This document shows, in pieces, positions 26,418 to 36,038 of a DNA stretch of 64,000 nt. A program made the position numbers and the translations under genes. The DNA comes from Sphingomonas sp. 8AM (lineage in GTDB: Bacteria > Pseudomonadota > Alphaproteobacteria > Sphingomonadales > Sphingomonadaceae): assembly GCF_902506455.1 (NCBI RefSeq), contig NZ_LR733844.1, positions 3,332,526 to 3,396,525 on the forward strand, given 5' to 3'. Position 1 is the first letter of the stretch, and each line of letters starts with the position of its first letter. The notes beneath the pieces are model-generated. The model was not told where the DNA came from. It ran no database searches and worked only from the letters and a program-made list of their open reading frames with translations.

Positions 26418-26984
26418 TCACCCCAGCCGCAGCGCCACGTCGTTCATGAACCGCACGTCGTCGCCCTGTGCCAGCCACTCCGCCTCCGCTGCCAGCGCGC
26501 CGAGTACGTCGCTCAGCGCGTCAATCTCGCTCTTGGCGTAATTGCCGAGCACATGACCGGTGACGCGATCCTTGTGCCCGGGATGCCCGATCCCGATCCG
26601 CACCCGGCGGAAATCGGGCCCGAGATGCTGGTCGATCGAGCGCAAGCCGTTATGCCCCGCGGTGCCGCCGCCCTGCTTCACCTTGACCTTCATCGGCGCA
26701 AGGTCGAGCTCGTCATGGAAGACGGTCAGCGCGTCGGTGCCGAGCTTGTAGAAGCGCAGCGCCTCGCCAACCGAGCGGCCGCTGTCGTTCATGAAGGTCG
26801 CGGGCTTCAGCAGCAGCACCTTCGTCGTGCCGACGCGGCCTTCCTGCAACCAGCCCTGAAACTTCTTGGCCGGTGCGGCGAAGCCGTGAACCGCGGCGAT
26901 CGCATCGATCGCCATGAAGCCGACATTGTGGCGGTGCATCGCATATTGCGCGCCCGGATTGCCGAGCCCCACCCACAATTGCAT
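26418..26984 (-). CDS. pth: Peptidyl-tRNA hydrolase
   Basis: A 188-residue enzyme that recycles tRNA by cleaving peptidyl-tRNA dropped from ribosomes. The signature start WVGLGNPGAQYAMHRHNVGF includes Asn9 and catalytic His19, followed by KPATFMNDSG, the acidic FHDELDL and GGGTAGHNGLRS. It lies downstream of rplY with a hairpin between them. AGAAGGA precedes the ATG. Confidence 0.96.
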   Translation of the reverse strand: MQLWVGLGNPGAQYAMHRHNVGFMAIDAIAAVHGFAAPAKKFQGWLQEGRVGTTKVLLLKPATFMNDSGRSVGEALRFYKLGTDALTVFHDELDLAPMKVKVKQGGGTAGHNGLRSIDQHLGPDFRRVRIGIGHPGHKDRVTGHVLGNYAKSEIDALSDVLGALAAEAEWLAQGDDVRFMNDVALRLG

Positions 26985-27000
26985 CGCTGATCCTTCTCTC

Positions 27001-27040
27001 CAAAAGCAAAGGGCAGGGGAGCGTCGCCGCTGCCCTGCCC
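27001..27040 (-). terminator. Hairpin with T-rich tail between rplY and pth
   Basis: On the minus strand GGGCAGGG and CCCTGCCC pair around a 14-base loop, followed by TTTGCTTTTG. It may terminate or attenuate rplY transcription before pth, whose ribosome-binding site lies just beyond. Confidence 0.6.
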
Positions 27041-27077
27041 CCGAACATTGGTCCGCACGAAATCGGCGGACCGGCGA

Positions 27078-27737
27078 TTACTCGCCCTTGTCCTCGCCTT
27101 CGCCCTCGGCGGCAGCCGCCTCGGACTCGGCCGACTGCGCTTCGGCCACTTCGGCATCGGCCTGCTCGTCCGCCGCGGTCGGAACGGTCGGCGCCACCAG
27201 CGTGGCGACCGCGACGTCGCCCTCGGCGGCGGCCTTGGCGCCCTTCGGCAGCTGCAGGTCGGAGATGTGGATCGTGTCGCCGATCTCGATGCCCTTGAGC
27301 GACACCGTGATCTCGCTGGGGATGTCGGCGGCGTCAACGACCAGCTCGACATCGTGCTGGACGATGTTGAGCACGCCATTGCCCTTCTTGATGCCCGGCG
27401 CGTCCTCTTCGTCCACGAACACGACCGGCACCGCGATCGTCACGGTCTCGTGCTCGCCGATGCGCAGGAAGTCGACGTGGGTCGGACGGTCGGTGACCGG
27501 GTGGAACGCCACGTCTTTGGCCAGCGTGCGCGTGCCGTCGACCATGATGACCGAGTTCATGAAGTGGCCGGTCATCAGCGCCTTGACGAGTGCCTTCTCC
27601 TCGAGATGGATCGAGGTCGGCTCCTTGTTCTGGCCATAGATCACGGCGGGGACGCGGCCGTCGCGACGGAGTGCACGGGAGGCTCCCTTGCCAACCCGGT
27701 CACGCGTCTCGGCTGCGAGCGTAATGGTGTCGCTCAT
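27078..27737 (-). CDS. rplY: 50S ribosomal protein L25 (Ctc/TL5 type)
   Basis: A 219-residue 5S-rRNA-binding protein of the long Ctc form. The start [20 protein letters not shown] is followed by [13 protein letters not shown], the 5S-binding domain (HVDFLRI) and the second beta-domain ([17 protein letters not shown]). The last 40 residues are an acidic Ala/Glu-rich tail ([17 protein letters not shown]). ATG at 27737 was chosen, with GGAG upstream; the longer frame runs through the repeat element. Confidence 0.93.
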   Translation of the reverse strand: MSDTITLAAETRDRVGKGASRALRRDGRVPAVIYGQNKEPTSIHLEEKALVKALMTGHFMNSVIMVDGTRTLAKDVAFHPVTDRPTHVDFLRIGEHETVTIAVPVVFVDEEDAPGIKKGNGVLNIVQHDVELVVDAADIPSEITVSLKGIEIGDTIHISDLQLPKGAKAAAEGDVAVATLVAPTVPTAADEQADAEVAEAQSAESEAAAAEGEGEDKGE

Positions 27738-27854
27738 CTCAAATGCTCCGAAATACGGTGATATGCTTTCCGGCCACGCCTCCAGGGATGACCATGACCG
27801 GAAGCCGGCGCGCATAGCGGGACGGGGCGGGAAATGCAAGATCGACGTCTTACA

Positions 27855-27989
27855 CCGTCGCCCCTGCGCAGGCAGGGGCCCATGTCTGTATCGTTGCGCA
27901 TCAAGGTCTGACACAAGGCCGGCGGTCCATGTGTCCAGGTCACACGAGCACGATACAGACATAGGCCCCTGCCTGCGCAGGGGCGACGG
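27855..27989. repeat. Inverted pair of CCTGCGCAGGCAGGGG repeats (REPIN-like)
   Basis: A copy at 27855-27893 and an inverted copy at 27951-27989 share about 38 bases including CCGTCGCCCCTGCGCAGG and the CATGTCTGTATCG tail. They enclose 57 bases between rplY and the TraB-like gene. A single copy of the same family lies inside glyS at 32211. Confidence 0.85.
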
Positions 27990-27990
27990 G

Positions 27991-28890
27991 TCAGTAGTTA
28001 ACCCGCACCGCCTTCAGCCTGTACGCCCCAAGCTGGTCCTGCACGCTCCCCGCGCCGGCCAGATGTCCCGCGCCGACCGCAATGAATACCGTCCCCGGCC
28101 GCTTCATCCGCTCGGCGATCCACTTCGCCCATTGCCTGTTGCGATCGGTGAGCAGCACCTTGGCGACCTCGGGCGAGTCCTTGAGCGACTCGTTCATTTC
28201 CTTCGCCACACCCTCGGGCTTGCCGCTCGCCCATGCGTCGACCAGCGTCGTGAACGTCGCATCGACCTTCGGCAATTCGTCGAGCGTGCTTTCCAGCAAC
28301 TGCACCTGCGCACCCTTCGACAGCCCGCCGAACACTCCCAATTGCCCCTCGAACGTCTCCAGCCCGACGACCGGCTTGCCCGCTGCCTTCGCTGCGTCGG
28401 TCAGCACCTTCTCCGGGCCGTTCGCCGGATCGTAACCGAGCTGACGCACCGGCAGCAGCGACAGCGTCACCGCCGCAAACCACGGCCGCATCTTCTCGTA
28501 CACCGCCGGCTGGACCTGCCCGTCGCGCATCGCTTTGGCGAAAGCGGCGTGGTAATTGGGCGAGAGCTGCTGCGTCAGCGGGGTGCCGTTCGGGTCGAAG
28601 GCGGCGGCGCTCACCACGCGCTGCTGCGTGGCGGCATCGGGCTCGACCATCTCCAGCACCAGCGTCTGCGAGCGGTCGAACGCGGTCTTCACCGCCTCGT
28701 CGAACCACGACAGCCCCGGCTTCAGGACGTGGATCGTCCCGAACAGATAGATGGTCGTGTCCTTGTCCTTGACCACCCACAAGGCCGGGTCGGCGTCCTG
28801 CGTCGTTGCGGCGGGCGCGGAGGCCGGCTGCGCACAGGCGGGCAGCGGCAGGGCGAGGAACAGCGCGAGCAGCGGAGCGGCGATCTTCAT
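27991..28890 (-). CDS. TraB/GumN family protein, exported
   Basis: A 299-residue protein with a signal sequence ([20 protein letters not shown]). It can be read as signal peptidase I cleavage after ACA or as a lipobox with the cysteine of LPAC. The TraB/GumN hallmarks are GTIHVLKPG near the N-terminus and a late VGAGHLAG. Members have a putative metalloprotease-like fold, and the biochemical role is unsettled. GGAGGGG lies just before ATG 28890. It is divergent from glyQ. Confidence 0.82.
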   Translation of the reverse strand: MKIAAPLLALFLALPLPACAQPASAPAATTQDADPALWVVKDKDTTIYLFGTIHVLKPGLSWFDEAVKTAFDRSQTLVLEMVEPDAATQQRVVSAAAFDPNGTPLTQQLSPNYHAAFAKAMRDGQVQPAVYEKMRPWFAAVTLSLLPVRQLGYDPANGPEKVLTDAAKAAGKPVVGLETFEGQLGVFGGLSKGAQVQLLESTLDELPKVDATFTTLVDAWASGKPEGVAKEMNESLKDSPEVAKVLLTDRNRQWAKWIAERMKRPGTVFIAVGAGHLAGAGSVQDQLGAYRLKAVRVNY

Positions 28891-28989
28891 GGCCCCTCCA
28901 TGGCGAGCCGACGCGCGAAAGGGAAGCGCGACGGTTTTGTTGATTCCGCGCCGCCCTTGCGCCACAGGCTCGGCCCTGTGACCGACAAC

Positions 28990-29892
28990 ATGACCGACAT
29001 CAGCGCTCCCCGCCCGCTCAGCTTCCAGGCGATGATCCTGCGGCTCCACCAATATTGGTCGGAGCGCGGCTGTGCGATCCTCCAGCCCTATGACATGGAA
29101 ATGGGGGCCGGCACCTTCCACCCCGCCACCACGCTGCGCGCGCTGGGGCCGGACACGTGGAACGCCGCCTATGTCCAGCCGTGCCGCCGGCCCACGGACG
29201 GCCGCTATGGCGAGAACCCAAACCGGCTCCAGCATTATTACCAATATCAGGTGATCCTGAAGCCGAGCCCGCCTGACCTGCAGGAACTCTACCTCGGCAG
29301 CCTAGCGGCGATCGGCGTCGATACCGGGCTGCACGACATCCGCTTCGTCGAGGACGATTGGGAGAGCCCGACGCTCGGCGCGTGGGGGCTGGGCTGGGAG
29401 GTCTGGTGCGACGGGATGGAGGTGACGCAATTCACCTATTTCCAGCAGATGGGCGGCTTCGACATGAAGCCGGTCGCGGGCGAGCTGACCTACGGGCTCG
29501 AACGGCTGGCGATGTATATCCAGAACGTCGACAACGTCTACGATCTGGCGTTCAACGACGCCGGCGTGTCATACGGCGACGTGTTCCTCGAGAACGAGCG
29601 GCAGATGTCGACGTGGAACTTCGAGGTCGCCGACACCGACGCGCTGTTCGACCTGTTCAAAAAGGCGGCGGCGGAGTGCGAGCGCAGCCTCGCCGCGAAG
29701 CTGCCGATTCCGGCCTATGAGCAGGCGATCAAGGCCAGCCACACCTTCAACCTGTTGCAGGCGCGCGGCGTGATCTCGGTCGCCGAGCGGCAGGCGTATA
29801 TCGGCCGCGTCCGCGATCTCGCGAAGGCGGCCTGCGCGGCGTATATGGAAAAGAACGGGTGGGCGGAGCAGCTCAAGGTTCCGGCGGCGTGA
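28990..29892 (+). CDS. glyQ: Glycyl-tRNA synthetase alpha subunit
   Basis: The catalytic alpha subunit of the tetrameric bacterial glycyl-tRNA synthetase, 300 residues. [20 protein letters not shown] and [17 protein letters not shown] are strongly conserved. [19 protein letters not shown] and the [16 protein letters not shown] block complete the active site. ATG 28990 was chosen; GTG 28978 is in frame four codons earlier. A miniature element lies between it and glyS, which normally follows directly. Confidence 0.96.
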   Translation: MTDISAPRPLSFQAMILRLHQYWSERGCAILQPYDMEMGAGTFHPATTLRALGPDTWNAAYVQPCRRPTDGRYGENPNRLQHYYQYQVILKPSPPDLQELYLGSLAAIGVDTGLHDIRFVEDDWESPTLGAWGLGWEVWCDGMEVTQFTYFQQMGGFDMKPVAGELTYGLERLAMYIQNVDNVYDLAFNDAGVSYGDVFLENERQMSTWNFEVADTDALFDLFKKAAAECERSLAAKLPIPAYEQAIKASHTFNLLQARGVISVAERQAYIGRVRDLAKAACAAYMEKNGWAEQLKVPAA

Positions 29893-29964
29893 AGTGCCGC
29901 TGGAATAGCTGCGGAGCGGGCGTGAGAGAGATCACGCGACACCGCGACGCCGCGAAGAGATTGT

Positions 29965-30101
29965 TCGCGCAGAGGCGCAGAGGCGCAGAGATGGTGCGCG
30001 CGCGGCGGGTGTCCGCGGCAGCAATCTCGTCAAGCGGCGGCGGCTCCGGCGATGAGCTGGCCGCTGACGCACCCTCTCTGCGCCTCCGCGGCTCTGCGCG
30101 A
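29965..30101. mobile_element. Miniature inverted-repeat element C (137 bp)
   Basis: The left end at 29965-29990 is identical to that of element A. The right end at 30076-30101 is its inverted partner (24 of 26). Outside these, a second, looser inverted repeat (ACGCGA...CGCGAAG, about 29934-29957 and 30121-30146) encloses the whole. It lies in the glyQ-glyS spacer and carries no gene. Confidence 0.7.
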
Positions 30102-30169
30102 GCCCACCCTCTTCCCCTTCTTCGCGTCCTCACGCCTTCGCGTTACCCCCAGCAAACGGCCCGCCCAGC

Positions 30170-32551
30170 ATGACCGACTTCCTTCTCGAACTCCGCTCCG
30201 AGGAAATTCCCGCGCGGATGCAGGCCAAGGCGCGCGAGGATCTCGCGCGGCTGTTCGCGGCCGAGCTGGCGAAGGCCGGCCTCACCGCCGCCGTGACCGT
30301 CACCTATGCGACCCCGCGCCGCCTGACGCTGATCCTGCGCGACCTGCCCGACGCGACCGAGGCGGTCAGCGAGGAAGTGAAAGGCCCGCGCGCGTCCGCG
30401 CCGCCGCAAGCGCTGGAGGGCTTCCTCCGCAAGACCGGGCTGATCCGCGAGCAACTTACCGAGCGCGACGGCGTGCTCTACGCGATCACCGAAAAGCCCG
30501 GTCGCGCCACCGCCGACGTGCTCGCCGAGGCGATCCCCGCCGTCATCCGCGCCTTCCCGTGGCCCAAGTCGATGCGCTGGGGCGCGGCCTCGCTGTCGAC
30601 CGAGAGCTTGCGCTGGGTTCGCCCGCTGCAAGGGATCGTCGCGTTGCTCGGCGAGCAGGTCGTGCCGGTCACGATCGCCGGCGTCGAGAGCGGCGCGGCG
30701 ACGCTCGGGCATCGCTTCCACCATCCCGGTGCGATCACGATCGGCTCGGCGGCGGATTATGTTGACAAGCTGCGCGCCTGCCACGTCATCGTCGACCAGG
30801 ACGAGCGCGCAGCGCTGATCCGCGACCGCGCTATCGCGCTCGCTGCCGAGGCCGGGCTGGTGCTGGTCGGGGACGAGGGGCTGGTCGCCGAGAATGCCGG
30901 GCTGACCGAATGGCCGGTACCGCTCCTCGGCCGCTTCGACGCCGACTTCCTGTCGGTGCCGCCCGAGGTCATCCAGTTGACCGCACGGGTGAATCAGAAA
31001 TATTTCGTGTGCCGGGACGAGACGGGCACGCTGGCGAACGCGTTCGTCTGTACCGCTAACATCGACGCGCATGACGGCGGCGCGAAGATCGTCGAAGGCA
31101 ACCGCAAGGTGCTCGCCGCCCGGCTGAGCGATGCGCGCTTCTTCTACGACACCGATTTGAAAGTGCCGCTGGCAGATCAGGCGAAGAAGCTCGACCGGAT
31201 CGTCTTCCACGAGAAACTCGGCACGGTGGCCGACAAGGTCGAGCGCGTCGCCAAGCTGGCGCGCTGGTTGGTGGAGGAGGGCATCGTTGGCGCACTTCCC
31301 TCTCCCCTGCGGGGAGAGGGTCGGGGTAAGGGGCCGGTGTCTCACCGAGAGGCCGGTCTCGCTGAGACCTCAACCCCTCACCCCAGCCCTCTCCCCGAGG
31401 GGGAGAGGGAGCAGTTGGCCGCTCAAGCGTATCGCGCCGCCAAACTGGCAAAGGCCGATCTCGTCACCGGCATGGTCGGCGAGTTCCCCGAATTGCAAGG
31501 CCTGATGGGCGGCTATTACGCCGCCGCGCAGGGCGAGGGCGAAGCGGTCGCCAACGCGATCCGCGACCATTACAAGCCGGTCGGGCAGGGCGACGCAGTG
31601 CCGACCGATCCGGTGACGGTGGCGGTGGCGCTGGCGGACAAGCTGGATACCCTCCTATCGTTTTTCTACCAGAAGCTTTTGCCGTCGGGATCGAAAGACC
31701 CATTCGCCCTGCGCCGTGCAGCGTTGTCGTCAATCCAGCTTCTACTTGTGAACAATCTAAGATTGCCACTGGCGGAGGTTCTTACCTCAAGAATGGCTTT
31801 CCTTTCTGGCTTCTTGGCGGGCATAGAAAACGCTAATCAAGTAGAGGAAATGCTTGAGAGCCGGCGTGCTGCTGGTTACTCGGTAACAGAAGATGATGAG
31901 AAAGACGCTTGGGCAATCGCCGAGCGCCGTGCCTTTGCCAAGCGTCGGCCTGAGGAAATGCGGGAACGGGTTGAGCCTGCTGTTGGTCAACTTCTCAACT
32001 TCTTCGCCGACCGCCTCAAGGTCCAGCAACGCGAGGCCGGCGTCCGCCACGACCTGATCGACGCCGTCTTCGCGCTCGGCGGTGAAGACGATCTCGTCCG
32101 GCTGCTCTCCCGCGTCCGCGCGCTCCAGTCGTTCATCGGTACCGACGACGGCGCAAACCTGCTCGCCGGCTACAAGCGCGCCGCCAATATCCTGAAGAAG
32201 GAAAACGTCCCCGTCGCCCCTGCGCAGGCAGGGGCCCATGTCTCTCCCGATCAGGCGACACCGCCCGAGAACGAAGACGCGGGGCTGTCCTACACGCCCG
32301 AAAAGGACGAAGCTGCGCTGATCGCCGCGCTCGACACCGCCGAGCCCGCCGCCGCGCAGGCGATCGAACGCGAGGATTTCGAGGGTGCGATGGCCGCGCT
32401 CGCGACGCTCCGCGCGCCGATCGACGCATTCTTTGATAGCGTTACCGTAAATGACAGCGATCCGCAAAAGCGTACAACACGTTTAATCCTGCTGGCGCGC
32501 GTTCGCGCCGCAGTGCACAAGGTCGCCGATTTCTCGAGAATCGAGGGCTGA
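30170..32551 (+). CDS. glyS: Glycyl-tRNA synthetase beta subunit, with in-frame repeat insertions
   Basis: The 793-residue beta subunit needed for tRNA recognition. It is longer than the roughly 690 residues usual for the family. MTDFLLELRSEEIPARMQAK, LSTESLRWVRPLQGIVALL and LGHRFHHPGAI are typical. Residues about 377-414 are encoded by a palindromic repeat (LPSPLRGEGRG and PHPSPLPEGE ends). Residues about 681-692 come from a second repeat family ([12 protein letters not shown]). Both keep the frame open. The region from about 31640 to 31990 is markedly AT-richer, with unusual codons, and seems to hold about 50 extra residues. Downstream family sequence (ADRLKVQQREAGVRHDLIDA) resumes, so the protein is probably functional. 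Confidence 0.92.
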   Translation: MTDFLLELRSEEIPARMQAKAREDLARLFAAELAKAGLTAAVTVTYATPRRLTLILRDLPDATEAVSEEVKGPRASAPPQALEGFLRKTGLIREQLTERDGVLYAITEKPGRATADVLAEAIPAVIRAFPWPKSMRWGAASLSTESLRWVRPLQGIVALLGEQVVPVTIAGVESGAATLGHRFHHPGAITIGSAADYVDKLRACHVIVDQDERAALIRDRAIALAAEAGLVLVGDEGLVAENAGLTEWPVPLLGRFDADFLSVPPEVIQLTARVNQKYFVCRDETGTLANAFVCTANIDAHDGGAKIVEGNRKVLAARLSDARFFYDTDLKVPLADQAKKLDRIVFHEKLGTVADKVERVAKLARWLVEEGIVGALPSPLRGEGRGKGPVSHREAGLAETSTPHPSPLPEGEREQLAAQAYRAAKLAKADLVTGMVGEFPELQGLMGGYYAAAQGEGEAVANAIRDHYKPVGQGDAVPTDPVTVAVALADKLDTLLSFFYQKLLPSGSKDPFALRRAALSSIQLLLVNNLRLPLAEVLTSRMAFLSGFLAGIENANQVEEMLESRRAAGYSVTEDDEKDAWAIAERRAFAKRRPEEMRERVEPAVGQLLNFFADRLKVQQREAGVRHDLIDAVFALGGEDDLVRLLSRVRALQSFIGTDDGANLLAGYKRAANILKKENVPVAPAQAGAHVSPDQATPPENEDAGLSYTPEKDEAALIAALDTAEPAAAQAIEREDFEGAMAALATLRAPIDAFFDSVTVNDSDPQKRTTRLILLARVRAAVHKVADFSRIEG
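31298..31409. repeat. CTCCCC/GGGGAG composite palindromic repeat inside glyS
   Basis: A 112-base element with palindromes at 31298-31320 and 31387-31409 and a central GGTCTC-GCT-GAGACC. It is the same family as the rpoB-rpoC spacer element. It lies wholly within the glyS reading frame. Confidence 0.85.
32211..32244. repeat. CCTGCGCAGGCAGGGG repeat inside glyS
   Basis: CCGTCGCCCCTGCGCAGGCA followed by GGGGCCCATGTCT matches the inverted pair at 27855-27989. It is read in frame as part of GlyS. Confidence 0.85.
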
Positions 32552-32625
32552 CGACAACCTCGCCGGCGTCTCAACTTTCGCAACATTCGCGCGGGGCACC
32601 GGCGCGAGATCAAGGACTTGGCAGG

Positions 32626-35295
32626 ATGACCCAGCGTTACGTCTATCGCTTCGGTGGCGGCGTCTCCGACGGGGGCAAGGGCGACAAGAACCTGTTGGGC
32701 GGCAAGGGCGCGAACCTTGCCGAAATGGCGTCGATCGACCTGCCGGTCCCGCCCGGCTTCACGATCTCGACCGCGATGTGCGCGCGTTATTACGAGGAAG
32801 GCGAGCGTTTCCCCGACTCGCTCAAGGCCGAGGTCGCCGAGGGGATCGCGCATATCGAGCGCATCACCGGCAAGACGTTCGGCGATGCCGCCGATCCGCT
32901 GCTGGTGTCGGTACGCTCGGGCGCGCGGGTGTCGATGCCGGGGATGATGGACACCGTCCTCAACCTCGGGCTCAACGACGCGACCGTCGAGGGGCTGGCC
33001 GCGACCAGCGGCGACGAGCGCTTCGCCTGGGACAGCTATCGCCGTTTCATCCAGATGTACTCGGACGTGGTGCTCGAGCTGGATCACGGCGCGTTCGAGG
33101 AAGCGCTGGAGATCGCCAAGGAAGACCGCGGCTACACGCTCGATACCGAGCTGTCGGCGGCGGACTGGCGCGAACTGGTCGCCGAATACAAGGCCATCGT
33201 CGCCAAGGAATGGGGCAAGCCGTTCCCGCAGGACGTGCATGACCAGCTCTGGGGCGCGGTCGGCGCGGTGTTCGGATCGTGGCAGTCGGAGCGCGCCAAG
33301 GTCTATCGCCGCCTCAACCACATTCCCGGCGACTGGGGCACCGCGGTCAACGTGCAGGCGATGGTGTTCGGCAACATGGGCGACACAAGCGCGACCGGCG
33401 TCGCCTTCACCCGCGATCCCGCCAAGGGCGACCGCGCCTATTACGGCGAATTCCTCATCAACGCGCAAGGCGAGGACGTCGTCGCCGGCATCCGCACCCC
33501 GCAATATCTGACGAAGGCCGCGCGCGAGGAAGCGGGTGCCCAGCCGCTGTCGATGGAAGAGGCGCTGCCCGAGGTCTACACCGAGCTGGCGGCGGTGTTC
33601 GACAAGCTCGAAACCCACTATCGCGACATGCAGGACATCGAGTTCACCGTCGAGCGCGGGAAGCTGTGGATGCTGCAGACCCGCTCGGGCAAGCGCACCG
33701 CCAAGGCTGCGCTCAAGATCGCGGTCGAGATGGCGAGCGAGGGGCTGATCACCCGTGAGGAAGCGATCGCGCGCGTCGACCCGCAGGCGCTCGACCAGTT
33801 GCTCCACCCGACGCTCGATCCCGAGGCGCCGCGCGACGTGCTGACCAAGGGGCTGCCCGCCTCGCCGGGCGCTGCGAGCGGTCTGGTGGTGTTCGACGCG
33901 GACACTGCCGAGCGGATGGCGGCGGACGGCAAGGCGGTGATCCTCGTCCGTACCGAGACCAGCCCCGAGGACATCCACGGGATGCACGCCGCGAAGGGCA
34001 TCCTCACCGCGCGCGGCGGGATGACCAGCCACGCCGCGGTGGTCGCGCGCGGAATGGGGCGGCCGTGCGTCTCGGGCGCGGGCTCGCTGTCGATTTCCGC
34101 GAAAGACAAGGTGTTGCGCGTCGGCACCCGCGAGGTACGCGAGGGCGAGACGCTGACGATCGACGGCGCGACCGGCGAGGTGATGGTCGGCGAGGTCGCG
34201 ACGATCCAGCCCGAGCTGGCCGGCGATTTCGGGACGCTGATGGAATGGGCCGACGGCGTGCGCCGGCTGAAGGTCCGCGCCAATGCCGAGACGCCGCTCG
34301 ACTGCCGCACCGCGCGCGACTTCGGCGCCGAGGGCGTCGGGCTGTGCCGTACCGAGCACATGTTCTTCGACGCGGCGCGGATCACCGCGGTGCGGCAGAT
34401 GATCCTCGCCGAGGACGAGGCGGGGCGCCGCGCGGCGCTGGAGAAATTGCTCCCCGAACAGCGCGCCGATTTCACCGCGATCTTCGAGGTGATGGCGGGC
34501 CTGCCGGTGACGGTGCGGCTGCTCGATCCGCCGCTCCACGAATTCCTGCCGCATGAGGAAAACGAATTCGCCGAGGTCGGGCGCGCGACCGGGCTGCCGG
34601 TCGAGCAACTGAAGCGCCGCGCGGCGGAACTGCACGAATTCAACCCGATGCTCGGGCATCGCGGTTGCCGGCTGGGCGTGACCTATCCGGAAATCTACGA
34701 AATCCAGTCGCGCGCGATCTTCGAGGCGGCGATCGACGTCGCCGAAAAGTCGGGCGAGGCGCCGATCCCCGAGGTGATGATTCCGCTGGTCGGCACCAAG
34801 CGTGAGCTGGAGTTGATGAAGACCGTCGTCGATGCCGCCGCCAAGGCGGTGTTCGCCGAGCGCGGGCGGACGCTCGACTATATGGTCGGCACGATGATCG
34901 AGCTGCCACGCGCCGCGCTGCGCGCGGGCGAGATCGCCGAGGCGGGCGAGTTTTTCTCGTTCGGTACCAACGATTTGACGCAAACGACGCTGGGGGTCAG
35001 CCGCGACGACGCCAGCCGCTTCCTCGGCGCCTATGTCGAGAAGGGCATCTACGCGCGCGACCCGTTCGTCAGTCTCGATGTCGAGGGCGTCGGCGAACTT
35101 GTCGAGATCGCCGCCGAGCGGGGGCGCAAGACGCGGCCAGGCATCAAGCTCGGCATCTGCGGCGAACATGGCGGCGATCCGGCGTCGATCGCTTTCTGCG
35201 AAAAGGTCGGACTCGATTATGTCTCCGCCTCGCCGTATCGCGTGCCGATCGCGCGACTGGCGGCGGCACAGTCGGCGCTGGAGGCACGTCGATGA
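32626..35295 (+). CDS. ppdK: Pyruvate, phosphate dikinase
   Basis: An 889-residue enzyme that interconverts pyruvate, ATP and phosphate with PEP, AMP and pyrophosphate. The N-terminal ATP-grasp domain starts YRFGGGVSDGGKGDKNLLGG. The swivelling phosphohistidine domain has GGMTSHAAVVARGMGRP with His469. The C-terminal TIM barrel has GFFSFGTNDLTQTT-like sequence and the catalytic GICGEHGG with Cys845. The length is that of a standard bacterial enzyme. The last four bases overlap the start of the PEP-CTERM gene. Confidence 0.96.
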   Translation: MTQRYVYRFGGGVSDGGKGDKNLLGGKGANLAEMASIDLPVPPGFTISTAMCARYYEEGERFPDSLKAEVAEGIAHIERITGKTFGDAADPLLVSVRSGARVSMPGMMDTVLNLGLNDATVEGLAATSGDERFAWDSYRRFIQMYSDVVLELDHGAFEEALEIAKEDRGYTLDTELSAADWRELVAEYKAIVAKEWGKPFPQDVHDQLWGAVGAVFGSWQSERAKVYRRLNHIPGDWGTAVNVQAMVFGNMGDTSATGVAFTRDPAKGDRAYYGEFLINAQGEDVVAGIRTPQYLTKAAREEAGAQPLSMEEALPEVYTELAAVFDKLETHYRDMQDIEFTVERGKLWMLQTRSGKRTAKAALKIAVEMASEGLITREEAIARVDPQALDQLLHPTLDPEAPRDVLTKGLPASPGAASGLVVFDADTAERMAADGKAVILVRTETSPEDIHGMHAAKGILTARGGMTSHAAVVARGMGRPCVSGAGSLSISAKDKVLRVGTREVREGETLTIDGATGEVMVGEVATIQPELAGDFGTLMEWADGVRRLKVRANAETPLDCRTARDFGAEGVGLCRTEHMFFDAARITAVRQMILAEDEAGRRAALEKLLPEQRADFTAIFEVMAGLPVTVRLLDPPLHEFLPHEENEFAEVGRATGLPVEQLKRRAAELHEFNPMLGHRGCRLGVTYPEIYEIQSRAIFEAAIDVAEKSGEAPIPEVMIPLVGTKRELELMKTVVDAAAKAVFAERGRTLDYMVGTMIELPRAALRAGEIAEAGEFFSFGTNDLTQTTLGVSRDDASRFLGAYVEKGIYARDPFVSLDVEGVGELVEIAAERGRKTRPGIKLGICGEHGGDPASIAFCEKVGLDYVSASPYRVPIARLAAAQSALEARR

Positions 35296-36038
35296 ACGCG
35301 CGCCTCGCCTTCGCGGCGATTGTGACCGCCGCATCGGCACCGCTGCCGGCGCTGGCCGCGGTGACGATCGGAACGCAGATCGTCGACACCCGATTGACCG
35401 GCACGATCGCGGGCGCGCCGCTTGACTCGTCGGCGAGCGACGCCGCCACCGGCGCGGGTCGGGTGAGCGCCATGGCACAGCTGGTCGAGCGCGGCACGAA
35501 CGGTTTCCCGGCGGTGCGCGCGCGATCGTCGGTGGTGGCGGAACTGTCCAGCGCCGAGCGTGGTCGGGTGACCTTCCAGCGTTCGCTGTCACCCGGCGAT
35601 ATCGATAGCGGCAACGCCGTGACCACGAGCAGCGCCAACTACCGCTATTTCTTCACCACCGATCAGGAGACGATGTTCGACCTCGACTGGGGCGTTGGGG
35701 CATTTGGCGACGCTGGGGACGGGCAAACGCCGGGGCAGGCGGTCTCGCTGGGCGCGCGAGGCGCTGGCCCCTCATTGCTACAGCTCGGCACCCTGGGCGA
35801 AGGCGCGAGCGGCACGACGCAACTATTGCTGACGCCCGGCAGCTACGAATTCTGGATCACGGATGCGTTCGCGCCGATCGCAGCGGCGGGGCGAAGCAGC
35901 GGCCTGTCGGGGCAGTACAGCTTCGCGATGCGGGCAGTGCCGGAACCGGAGACATGGGCGTTGATGCTGGCCGGATTCGCCGCGATCGGTGTCGCGGCCC
36001 GTCGGTCGCGGAGAAGGGATTCACTGCCCGCCCGTTGA
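35292..36038 (+). CDS. PEPxxWA-CTERM sorting-domain protein
   Basis: A 248-residue exported protein. A signal peptide (LAFAAIVTAASAPLPALA) is followed by a beta-rich, Gly/Ser/Thr-rich body with no named domain. The C-terminus has the sorting signal VPEPETWALMLAGFAAIG and then the basic RRSRRR stop. Such proteins are processed by exosortase-type systems. The sphingomonad variant is PEPxxWA. ATG overlaps the ppdK stop (ATGA), so translation may be coupled, though the functions look unrelated. Confidence 0.85.
   Translation: MNARLAFAAIVTAASAPLPALAAVTIGTQIVDTRLTGTIAGAPLDSSASDAATGAGRVSAMAQLVERGTNGFPAVRARSSVVAELSSAERGRVTFQRSLSPGDIDSGNAVTTSSANYRYFFTTDQETMFDLDWGVGAFGDAGDGQTPGQAVSLGARGAGPSLLQLGTLGEGASGTTQLLLTPGSYEFWITDAFAPIAAAGRSSGLSGQYSFAMRAVPEPETWALMLAGFAAIGVAARRSRRRDSLPAR

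Noticed and set aside
31298-31409. Possibility that the repeat makes glyS a pseudogene
   Set aside because: The frame stays open through both repeats, and conserved GlyS sequence continues to the normal C-terminus.
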